This document shows, piece by piece, positions 55,392-64,000 of a DNA stretch of 64,000 nucleotides; position 1 is the first letter of the stretch; each line of letters begins with the position of its first letter. Made by a program: the position numbers and the translations under genes. The notes under the pieces were generated by a model. That model saw only the letters and a list, made by a program, of their open reading frames with translations, made no database searches and was not told where the DNA came from. This DNA is from Dokdonella_A sp963775445 (GTDB lineage: Bacteria > Pseudomonadota > Gammaproteobacteria > Xanthomonadales > Rhodanobacteraceae). The stretch covers positions 1,240,001 to 1,304,000 of the forward strand of contig CAVZIT010000004.1 in NCBI GenBank assembly GCA_963775445.1, written 5' to 3'.

Positions 55392-58298
55392 TCACTCCGC
55401 AGCGTGATCCAGCGAGATCGGCTTGGTCAGTGCCTGTTCGACCAGCGCGGTTTGTTCAGCGAGATGCGTCTTGAAATGCCCGCACGCGGGTGCTGGTGAG
55501 CGCACCCGCCCGGCATAACCGAGAGTGCGCTTGCCCAGTATCCGGCGCAGGTGGTGCTGGATCTGGTACCAGGCTCCCTGGTTCATGGGCTCTTCCTGGC
55601 ACCAGACAAGTTCCATTGCCGACGGGTATCTCGCGAGTTCGGCCTTTGCCTCCTTGCGCGGGAACGGATAGAGCTGCTCGATGCGCACGATTGCAACGTC
55701 CGAAATTTCCTGCTTGCCCGCCTGTTCGACCAGATCGTAATAGACCTTGCCCGAACACAGCACGACGCGCCGTACTTTCCGGGCCGCTTTGGCCGTGCTG
55801 TCCCCGATGACCATTTGGAATCCGCCGCTGGACAGATCTTCCAGGGTGGATACTGCGAGCTTGTGGCGCAGCAGTGATTTTGGCGTCATCACGATGAGCG
55901 GCTTGCGGCAATCGCGCAACATCTGTCGGCGCAGCAAATGGAACATCTGCGCCGGCGTGGTCGGTACGCACACTTGCATGTTGTCCAGCGCGCAAAGTTG
56001 CAGATAACGCTCCAGGCGCGCCGAGCTGTGTTCGGGGCCTTGGCCTTCATAGCCGTGCGGCAACAGCAGGACAAGGTCGCACAAGCGGTTCCATTTGGCC
56101 TCGCCCGAGGAAATGAACTGGTCGATGACGACCTGGGCGCCGTTGGCGAAGTCCCCGAATTGCGCTTCCCAGACCACAAGTGTCTGCGGATCAGCCGTGC
56201 TGTAGCCATATTCGAAGGCGAGCACGGCTTCTTCGCTGAGCAGAGAATCGACGATCGCGATGTCTGCGCCTTCGCGGACTTTGGTCAATGGCGTGTAGTT
56301 GCCGCCGCTCGCCTGATCGTGGAGGACTGCATGGCGATGGAAGAAGGTGCCACGCGGCGTGTCCTGGCCGACCAGGCGCAGGTTGTAGCCGTCGGCGACA
56401 AGCGTGGCATAGGCCAGATTTTCCGCGAAACCCCAATCCATGGGTTGCTTGCCGGCAGCCATTTTTGCGCGTTCCTCATAGATCTTCGCAACGCGCGCTT
56501 GCAGGATGATTCCCTGCGGCAAGTCGAGAATCAAGCGGCTCAGCTTTGCGAGGGCGGTCTTCGGCACTGCGGTCTTGACCGGCTGATCAAGACGCGCATC
56601 GAGGTGTTCGGACCAGTCGACCGCAAATTCGTCGTGAAACCCGGGATCGATTCCGGCCAGAGGCGTTCCCGCGTCTAGCTGAGCGCGATAGTCCTCGACC
56701 AGGGCTTGGGCTTGATCTTCGCTGATCGTTCCTTCGGCGATCAGTTTGTTTGCATACAATTCGCGCGGTGTCCGATGCTCGCGCACGATCTGGTACATCA
56801 GCGGCTGCGTGGCCGCCGGCTCGTCCGCTTCGTTATGACCATGGCGCCGATAGCACACCAGATCGATGACCACGTCATGCCGGAACTTCTGGCGGAAATC
56901 GAACGCGAGGCGGGTGACGAACAGAACGGCTTCGGGATCATCGCCGTTCACATGAAACACCGGCGCATTGACCATTTTCGCGACATCGGTGCAATAAAGC
57001 GTCGATCGCGCATCGTGCGGGTTCGAAACGGTGAAACCGATCTGATTGTTGACCACGACGTGCACGGTGCCGCCTACGCAAAAGCCGCGGGCCTGCGACA
57101 TGTTGAACAATTCCATTACGACGCCTTGGCCGGCAAATGCGGCGTCGCCGTGGATCAGCACCGGGACCACGTGCTCGCGATTGCCGTCATGGCGTCGCGT
57201 CTGCCGCGCCCGGACCGAGCCGGCGACGACCGGATCGACAATCTCCAGATGCGACGGATTGAATGCCAGCGCGACATGTACGGTGTGCCCTGGCGTTTGC
57301 ACGTTGGCGCTGAAACCCAGGTGATACTTGACGTCGCCGGAATGAGCCGGATCGTCGGCGGCGCGCTCGTAGTTGCCCTCGAACTCGGCGAACAATTGCT
57401 GCGGCGGTTTGCCGAGTATGTTGACCAGCACATTGAGGCGACCGCGGTGGGCCATGCCGATGACCATGTCGTTCAAGCCATCCACGCCGCCGCGTCGAAT
57501 CAGCTCGTCGACGAGGGGAATCAGGCTGTCGCCGCCCTCCAGCGAAAATCGCTTTTGGCCTACGTATTTCGTGTGCAGGTAGCGTTCGAGGCCGTCGGCT
57601 TGGGTCAGCTTTTCAAGAATGCGTTTCTTGTCGTCGATATCCAGGCGGAATTGGCCGCCGGCACGTTCCATTTGCTCGTGTACCCAGCGACGCTGCTCGG
57701 CATCGGAAATATGCATGAACTCGACGCCGATGCTGCCGGCATAGGTCTTTCGCAGAAGCGATACCAGATCGACCAGCTTGAGACGCTGCGGGCCCGACAA
57801 GGATCCGGTGCCGAATTCGACGTCCATGTCCCCGGCTGTCAGCCCGTGAAACGCGGGGTCGAGATCTGGCGCGGTAGGACGAGGCAGGACGCCGATTGTT
57901 CGCAATTCGTCCGGCGTGAAACTGCGCGCAAGATCGAGCGGATCGAGGCTCGCAGCCAGATGTCCGCGTGAGCGATATGCAGTTACCAGTTTCAGTACGC
58001 CGGCTTGCTTGTGGGACAGCACTTCATCGACAGCGCCGGTGCCGACATCCGCGTGGCCGTTGCGCTTTTGCGCCGATTCGATGCGCGCAATGGCTTCGGA
58101 ATGCGAAACGTCATCGGCTTTTCGTCCCTGCAGGCCATCAAAATATGCGCGCCACTCGGGGGATACCCCATCGGCGCTGCGCAGGTAGGACTCATACAGA
58201 TTTTCGACAAAGGCGGCGCTACCGCCACCAAGCTCCGATGATGCCCGGAATTGTTCGAGGAGATTTGCGCTCACATGTGCACCAAAGTTCGGGCGCAT
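55392..58298 (-). CDS. sucA: 2-oxoglutarate dehydrogenase E1
   Basis: E1 decarboxylates 2-oxoglutarate with thiamine diphosphate in the TCA cycle. The 968-residue product (E. coli 933) begins with a region containing AAFVENLYESYLRSADGVSP, the E2-contact segment, and has the conserved GMAHRGRLNVLVNILGK, LIHGDAAFAGQGVVMELFNM, and VCYRRHGHNEADEPAATQP. These form the ThDP and substrate site. The C-terminal half shows LVWCQEEPMNQGAWYQIQHH. It is first of sucA-sucB-lpdA, 131 bases from the GNAT gene upstream. Confidence 0.96.
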   Translation of the reverse strand: MRPNFGAHVSANLLEQFRASSELGGGSAAFVENLYESYLRSADGVSPEWRAYFDGLQGRKADDVSHSEAIARIESAQKRNGHADVGTGAVDEVLSHKQAGVLKLVTAYRSRGHLAASLDPLDLARSFTPDELRTIGVLPRPTAPDLDPAFHGLTAGDMDVEFGTGSLSGPQRLKLVDLVSLLRKTYAGSIGVEFMHISDAEQRRWVHEQMERAGGQFRLDIDDKKRILEKLTQADGLERYLHTKYVGQKRFSLEGGDSLIPLVDELIRRGGVDGLNDMVIGMAHRGRLNVLVNILGKPPQQLFAEFEGNYERAADDPAHSGDVKYHLGFSANVQTPGHTVHVALAFNPSHLEIVDPVVAGSVRARQTRRHDGNREHVVPVLIHGDAAFAGQGVVMELFNMSQARGFCVGGTVHVVVNNQIGFTVSNPHDARSTLYCTDVAKMVNAPVFHVNGDDPEAVLFVTRLAFDFRQKFRHDVVIDLVCYRRHGHNEADEPAATQPLMYQIVREHRTPRELYANKLIAEGTISEDQAQALVEDYRAQLDAGTPLAGIDPGFHDEFAVDWSEHLDARLDQPVKTAVPKTALAKLSRLILDLPQGIILQARVAKIYEERAKMAAGKQPMDWGFAENLAYATLVADGYNLRLVGQDTPRGTFFHRHAVLHDQASGGNYTPLTKVREGADIAIVDSLLSEEAVLAFEYGYSTADPQTLVVWEAQFGDFANGAQVVIDQFISSGEAKWNRLCDLVLLLPHGYEGQGPEHSSARLERYLQLCALDNMQVCVPTTPAQMFHLLRRQMLRDCRKPLIVMTPKSLLRHKLAVSTLEDLSSGGFQMVIGDSTAKAARKVRRVVLCSGKVYYDLVEQAGKQEISDVAIVRIEQLYPFPRKEAKAELARYPSAMELVWCQEEPMNQGAWYQIQHHLRRILGKRTLGYAGRVRSPAPACGHFKTHLAEQTALVEQALTKPISLDHAAE

Positions 58299-58429
58299 CG
58301 CATCGTCCAGACGGTCGGTCCGGACACTTCAGCGCCACAAAGTCCTAGTATAACGGGCATCGTGCTGCATTGCGGCAACGCAGCATGAACACGACCCGTC
58401 CGTCTCCCCACCGCTGGTTAGGCGGCGCC

Positions 58430-59386
58430 CTACAAATCCAGCGCGCGCAGCTCGATGCTGGTCTCGGAGCGCTCCCAGGTTTCGTCGAAGCGCAGCAGCA
58501 ACTCGCGATGACGGGCCAGAGCAAAGGTCGACCCCTCGCCCTCGAAGCGATCAGCAAATGGCCGATACCAGTAGCCGCCGCGATCATTGAGCACGAACGC
58601 CGATGTCGTCCCGATATCCTGGGGCTCGAGCGGGGTGCGCAGTTGAACCACCGTCGGCAGCCGTTGCGCCATTGCCAGCAGTCGATGGCCTTTCGCCACC
58701 GGAAGGCGCGGTTCCTGGACCACGATTCGAATACGCGCGCCGCGCCCTGACAGTGCAATGCGTTTCAACTGATCGAGCGTGTCGGCAACATCGAGTAGAT
58801 CCGGATCGAGATCACGCGTGAAAATCGCGATCTGGTGCGATGCGTCGCCAAGGATATCCAGCATCGCACTTAGCGCCTCTGCGCGATCGTCGGTCTCGAT
58901 CCGTCGCGCCCTGGGCGTCGGCACTGGGGTCGCAACGCCGCGCTTGGCCTGTCCGGTCAGTTCGAGCCGCACCGTTTGGTGCGGAATATCGCATTCAAGG
59001 TATTCATCGCCTCTCGCCTCGAATCCAAACTTTTCGTAGAACGTCAGCGCATGGGTCTGTGCGTGCGCCTCGACACTGCGGTAACCCAAGGTACTCGCTT
59101 GTTCGAGCAGCACGCGCAAGATCGCCGCGCCGACACCCTTGTCGCGCCAGCCCTGCAGTACGGCCATCCGCCCGATATTGCCATCACTCGTCAGTCGTCC
59201 GGTGCCGATGGCACGACCATCGGTATCCATCGCGATCACATGCCGCGCGCGTTCGTCCTTGGTATCCCATTCTTCGCTTTGCGGCACCCCTTGCTCGATG
59301 ATGAAAACCTGTTCGCGAACGCCGCGAATGGCGTCGCGATCAGACTCCCAGGAAGCGGGTTCGACGCGAAAGTGCTCGGGAATCAT
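58430..59386 (-). CDS. GNAT N-acetyltransferase with C-terminal DUF7931-type domain
   Basis: The 318-residue protein has an N-terminal GNAT domain (residues 1-140): REQVFIIEQGVPQSEEWD, then the acetyl-CoA loop GRMAVLQGWRDKGVGAAIL, and HAQTHALTFYEKFGFEARGD. After a linker, a second domain reads HQIAIFTRDLDPDLLDVADT and WYRPFADRFEGEGSTFALAR. This part is recalled as the domain that follows GNAT in many gammaproteobacteria, with a phospholipase-D-like look but no HKD motif. The acceptor is unknown. Its ATG overlaps the stop of the roxA-like gene (ATGA), so the two are coupled. Confidence 0.85.
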   Translation of the reverse strand: MIPEHFRVEPASWESDRDAIRGVREQVFIIEQGVPQSEEWDTKDERARHVIAMDTDGRAIGTGRLTSDGNIGRMAVLQGWRDKGVGAAILRVLLEQASTLGYRSVEAHAQTHALTFYEKFGFEARGDEYLECDIPHQTVRLELTGQAKRGVATPVPTPRARRIETDDRAEALSAMLDILGDASHQIAIFTRDLDPDLLDVADTLDQLKRIALSGRGARIRIVVQEPRLPVAKGHRLLAMAQRLPTVVQLRTPLEPQDIGTTSAFVLNDRGGYWYRPFADRFEGEGSTFALARHRELLLRFDETWERSETSIELRALDL

Positions 59387-60726
59387 GCTTTTTTCCGTTG
59401 TCGATTCGTGCGCACGCGCGATGGGACAAGGTGCCCGGCGTCGATCAGCGCGCGCAGCGGTTGACGATCGCTCTCAGAGGATATCGTGGTGAGCGCGAAT
59501 TCCATCTTTTCACACAGCAATCGTGCCAGATGCGTGGAACAAGCGTACTCCCCACCGGCGACAAAAAGCAGCGCACCTCGCTCGCGCTTCACCCACGCAA
59601 AGCGCGACCATGGATTGCGCCTCAACTGAACCTTTGACCTCGCCAACCGGGCGAATGCGGCATCTGTCAGAGGAGTGGCACGCGCTGTTGCGAGGTGGGC
59701 ACATCGGTAGCGCGTAATGAACCGGCCGAACCAGCGACGCAGATCAAATACTCCGATGCCGGCCTCTTCCACCCGCAGCCACGGCATCGCTTGTGCGACG
59801 CGCGCGATTGCCGCATCGTCGATTTCGCCGTGACGGCGCGCCGGCATGAGATCCGGATCGATCAAGCGCTCGGATTCGGCCAGCTTTTCGGCGATTGTGT
59901 CGGCGAAGGCGATCAGGAGTTCGGCTTGTGAGGGGGCGCGCATGCCGATCGAATAGGTCATGCACGCGCTGCGAGCAATACCCCAATGCGCGATGCCGGG
60001 TGGGAGATACAGCATGTCACCGGTGTCGAGAGTCCATTCGTGAGTCGGCCTGAATTCGCGTAGCAGCTTGAGCTCCGTGTCGAGGCTGCTTGAGGGTTCG
60101 TCCCGACGGCTCCCGTGCCTGTCTGCGGAATTTTCTTCGGCACCGTTCGCGGCGACATGCCAACGCCTCTGGCCCAGTCCCTGCAGCAGGAAGACGTCGT
60201 ATTGATCGATGTGTGGACCCACCGAGCCGCCTTCGACCGCATAGCTGACCATGACGTCGTCGATGCGCCAGTTCGGCAGGAATTCGAAATGATCGAGAAG
60301 CGCGCGGACATCTACGTCCCACTTGTCGACATCCTGCACCAGCAACGTCCATCCGGTCGGTGGCAGGCTGGCGAAATCCGGGTCGGCGAAAGGTCCGTCG
60401 CGCACCGTCCAGCGATCTGATCGGTTTGCGCGCGAATCACGTCGTGACGCGTCTTCACGGCGCCTTGTGGAATCCGCTGCCTTTCGAGTGCCATGCTCAT
60501 GCACCACGATCCTCGCCAGCGCGAGTTCTTCGCACGCAAGTCCGGCCAGATCCTCCGGCTCGAGCGGGTCCCGAAACCTCGCGAACGCCCCGCGGATCAG
60601 CAACGGCCGCTTCTGCCAGTAATCCTTCAAAAACCGTGTGGGCGGCATTCCCAGCGGCTGTCCTTGTCGGGCGCGAACTTCGATTGGCGGGGAGCCAACG
60701 CCGGTGAATGGTCGCTTGTCGGGCAT
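59383..60726 (-). CDS. roxA: Cupin-fold 2-oxoglutarate oxygenase, ribosomal protein uL16 arginine hydroxylase-like
   Basis: RoxA/YcfD is a JmjC-type Fe(II)/2-oxoglutarate enzyme that hydroxylates an Arg of uL16. The protein opens with FLKDYWQKRPLLIRGAF and has the iron triad HxD in GGSVGPHIDQYDVFLLQ and the distal His in LPPGIAHWGIA. A winged-helix-like C-terminal domain follows. At 447 residues it exceeds E. coli's 373 because of two charged inserts (about residues 80-106, Arg-rich, and 195-222, EENSADRHGSRRDEPSSS). ATG 60648 is an alternative start, but the longer N-terminus fits this order. It lies downstream of purB, same strand. Confidence 0.85.
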   Translation of the reverse strand: MPDKRPFTGVGSPPIEVRARQGQPLGMPPTRFLKDYWQKRPLLIRGAFARFRDPLEPEDLAGLACEELALARIVVHEHGTRKAADSTRRREDASRRDSRANRSDRWTVRDGPFADPDFASLPPTGWTLLVQDVDKWDVDVRALLDHFEFLPNWRIDDVMVSYAVEGGSVGPHIDQYDVFLLQGLGQRRWHVAANGAEENSADRHGSRRDEPSSSLDTELKLLREFRPTHEWTLDTGDMLYLPPGIAHWGIARSACMTYSIGMRAPSQAELLIAFADTIAEKLAESERLIDPDLMPARRHGEIDDAAIARVAQAMPWLRVEEAGIGVFDLRRWFGRFITRYRCAHLATARATPLTDAAFARLARSKVQLRRNPWSRFAWVKRERGALLFVAGGEYACSTHLARLLCEKMEFALTTISSESDRQPLRALIDAGHLVPSRVRTNRQRKKA

Positions 60727-60968
60727 GCTGGTGCTGAGGGGAGCAGGATCAAAAAGCCGGATCGACCTGCGAGCCGCCGGTCAGAATCTGGATCACAAGG
60801 AGATAAGGAAACACTTTAAAATGAATTGGATACACTAAATTTCGGACCCGAATTCGAGCTACTTGACGAGCCAAACTGCGATTCTTGCGGGTAGGCAAGA
60901 GCGTATCGGAGAGATTGTGTGTCAACTCGGGTTTTGTCGGGCACACAAGAACTCAGGCACCAAGGCGC
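60727..60968. other. 242-bp gap between purB and roxA with an AT-rich segment
   Basis: The part 60795-60846 is clearly AT-richer than its surroundings (TTTAAAATGAATTGG). It may hold the roxA promoter on the minus strand. Open frames here are short with no recognisable motif. I see no terminator for purB. Confidence 0.45.
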
Positions 60969-62336
60969 TCAGATGTCCTCGGCCAACCTCTCCGCGAGAC
61001 CGATGTAGCTCGACGGAGTCAGCTCGAGCAAGCGCGCCTTCGCATCCTCCGGAAGATTCAACTCTCCGATGAATCGGAGCAGCAGGTCGCGCGTGATGGC
61101 CCGGCCACGTGTCAGCCTCTTGAGTTGCTCGTATGGTTCGGGAAGTCCGTAACGGCGCATCACGGTCTGCACTGCTTCGGCCAGTACCTCCCAGTTTGCA
61201 TCGAGGTCGGACGCGAGTCTGGCCGGATCGGGACGCAGTTTCGCCAAACCGCGCAACATGGCATCCAGCGCGATCGAAGCGTGGCCGAATGCGGTACCGA
61301 GCGCACGCAACACGGTCGAATCGGTCAAATCGCGTTGCCAGCGACTGATCGGCAGTTTTTCGGCGAAGTGCGCGAACAGCGCGTTGGCCAGTCCGAGATT
61401 ACCTTCGGCATTCTCGAAATCGATCGGATTGATCTTGTGCGGCATGGTCGATGAACCGACCTCGCCTGCGGCCGGTTCCTGGCGGAAATAGCCGAGCGAA
61501 ATGTAGCCCCACACATCGCGTGCGAAATCGATCAGGATCGTGCCGAGCCGGCGCATCGCATCGCAGAGCTCGGCGATTCCGTCGTGCGGCTCGATTTGCG
61601 TCGTGTAGGGGTTCCATGCCAGCCCGAGGTCCTCGACGAACCGGCGTGCAAAAGCGGGCCAGTCGATTTCGGGGTAGGCGATCACATGTGCGTTGTAGTT
61701 GCCCACTGCGCCATTGATCTTGCCGCTCAGTTCGACTGCGGCGATCTGTCTTTTCTGACGATCGATGCGCGCGACGAAATTGGCTATTTCCTTGCCGAGC
61801 GTCGTTGGTGATGCCGCCTGGCCGTGCGTGCGTGAAAGCATCGGTTGTCCGGCGAACGCGTGCGACATGCGCCGTAGCGCATCGGTCAGCCGTTCGATCG
61901 CCGGCAGCACGATCTGCTCGCGAGCATCGCTCAACATCAGTGCGTAGGCCAGGTTGTTGATGTCCTCGCTGGTGGCGGCGAAATGAACGAACTCCGCAGC
62001 CTTGGCGAGTCCGCTATTGGCCGCGATACGTTCCTTGATGAAATATTCGACCGCTTTCACGTCGTGATTGGTTTCGCGCTCGATGGTCTTGATCCGTTCG
62101 GCATCGGCCATGGAGAAGTTGTCCGCGAGTTCTTGCAGCACTGCGGTCGCTTGCGCGGAGAACATCGGCGCTTCGCGGATGTCGGCGTTCGCGGCCAGCG
62201 CGGTGAGCCAACGGACCTCGACCAGCACCCGGCGATGCAGCAGTCCGTATTCACTGAAGATCGGGCGCAGGGCTTCGGTTTTTGCCGCATAGCGGCCATC
62301 GAGCGGAGACAGGGCGCTGAGCGCGGCGGACGACAT
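60969..62336 (-). CDS. purB: Adenylosuccinate lyase
   Basis: PurB performs two fumarate-releasing steps in purine synthesis. The 455-residue product starts LSALSPLDGRYAAKTEALRP, the long form typical of gammaproteobacteria. It has FVHFAATSEDINNLAYALML, MLSRTHGQAASPTTLGKE, and the superfamily signature GSSTMPHKINPIDFENAEGN carrying the catalytic Ser. The fumarate it makes is the substrate of the divergent fumC, though the pairing may be chance. Confidence 0.97.
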   Translation of the reverse strand: MSSAALSALSPLDGRYAAKTEALRPIFSEYGLLHRRVLVEVRWLTALAANADIREAPMFSAQATAVLQELADNFSMADAERIKTIERETNHDVKAVEYFIKERIAANSGLAKAAEFVHFAATSEDINNLAYALMLSDAREQIVLPAIERLTDALRRMSHAFAGQPMLSRTHGQAASPTTLGKEIANFVARIDRQKRQIAAVELSGKINGAVGNYNAHVIAYPEIDWPAFARRFVEDLGLAWNPYTTQIEPHDGIAELCDAMRRLGTILIDFARDVWGYISLGYFRQEPAAGEVGSSTMPHKINPIDFENAEGNLGLANALFAHFAEKLPISRWQRDLTDSTVLRALGTAFGHASIALDAMLRGLAKLRPDPARLASDLDANWEVLAEAVQTVMRRYGLPEPYEQLKRLTRGRAITRDLLLRFIGELNLPEDAKARLLELTPSSYIGLAERLAEDI

Positions 62337-62383
62337 CGCAGGACCTGTGGCGAGTTGGACGACGAAGTTTACACCGCACCGCT

Positions 62384-62389
62384 ATAATC
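62384..62389 (+). promoter_or_regulatory. -10 element for fumC
   Basis: A perfect TATAAT lies 43 bases before the fumC ATG in the 96-base divergent region with purB. A matching -35 at standard spacing is not obvious; TTGGAC lies about 22 bases upstream of the -10. Confidence 0.5.
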
Positions 62390-62432
62390 CTTGGCCGCTT
62401 CGTCGAAAGTTCAACATTTCCTGGGAGTTCAC

Positions 62433-63820
<1,388 letters not shown>

Positions 63821-63824
<4 letters not shown>

Positions 63825-64000
63825 AGGGTATCGCCATGGCGAGACGATGGCTTTTGCCGACGTTGCTGTTCGCCGCCAGCGCGCTGGCGCAGCAGAACGT
63901 GGATATCAGCGGCAAGGATTTCACTACGGGGGCGAGCGATGCAAAGCTCGCCGCGCTCGGCCACGATGCGGCCTTGTCGGGAAAGCGGCTCGTCGTGACC
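63821..64000 (+). CDS. Exported protein, N-terminal fragment cut by the window edge
   Basis: Sixty codons are visible. They give a signal peptide (MKGIAMARRWLLPTLLFAAS, cut near ALA-QQ), then VDISGKDFTTGASDAKLAAL and HDAALSGKRLVVT. An internal ATG at 63836 could also start it. The GKDFTxGASDxKLAAL pattern recalls envelope proteins with an OmpA-type end that follow fumC in this order, but the deciding C-terminal domain is outside the window. The ATG overlaps the fumC stop. Confidence 0.6.

Noticed and set aside
60749..60946. A 65-codon minus-strand frame between purB and roxA, and a five-codon ATG frame (MNWIH) at 60821-60838
   Set aside because: Neither has a recognisable pattern, and the region is better explained as promoter sequence. 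The short frame has a GGAG-like stretch too far upstream.

Overview
The window looks like a chromosome segment of a high-GC gammaproteobacterium of the order Lysobacterales (Xanthomonadales), probably Rhodanobacteraceae-like. This is inferred from gene order (rpsB-tsf-pyrH, frr-uppS-cdsA-dxr-rseP-bamA-skp-lpxD-fabZ-lpxA-lpxB-rnhB, mtnA near gyrA, sucA-sucB-lpdA, purB-roxA-GNAT) and from protein sequence, not from a database search.

Layout. (1) 1-12,895, minus strand: first codons of a probable dnaE, a 555-bp hairpin-rich gap, then the envelope cluster from rnhB back to frr. The genes are tightly packed with ATGA/GTGA overlaps and serve lipid A, fatty acid, phospholipid, isoprenoid and undecaprenyl synthesis plus outer-membrane assembly. 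(2) 12,896-31,489: an 18.6-kb accessory block between frr and pyrH, which are normally adjacent. It holds an outer-membrane barrel, an exported pseudo-receiver, two large Ser/Thr kinases with beta-propellers (one frameshifted twice), a fragment of a third copy, two ECF-type sigma factors, a YkvA-like protein, and two divergent modules each made of a large tail-fibre-like secreted protein plus a small secreted protein. (3) 31,490-34,867, minus: pyrH, a REP-like element, a terminator, tsf, rpsB and a structured rpsB leader; divergent map. (4) 35,769-44,240: an SDR and a co-directional metabolic cluster (TPP enzyme, enolase-superfamily enzyme, duplicated membrane protein, gluconate 2-dehydrogenase subunit 3-like protein, GMC oxidoreductase, SDR). 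(5) 44,323-50,894: mtnA, gtrA-like, gyrA, peroxiredoxin, hsp20 and cbpA. (6) 50,973-63,824: pilH-like regulator, YhdH/AcuI-like reductase, lpdA-sucB-sucA, GNAT, roxA-like hydroxylase, purB and fumC, then the start of an exported protein at the right edge.

The core genes read through without a break. All reading-frame lesions I found lie in the accessory block: kinase B, the third-copy fragment, the YkvA-like gene and the plus-strand tail-fibre module. That pattern suggests decay or relaxed selection there, although sequencing indels cannot be excluded by eye. The most system-like signal is the combination of two ECF sigma factors with two membrane-anchored Ser/Thr kinases carrying periplasmic propellers and an unnamed C-terminal domain, beside secreted tail-fibre proteins and an outer-membrane protein. 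It could be a phosphorylation-gated envelope-signalling locus that moved into the pyrH-frr junction.
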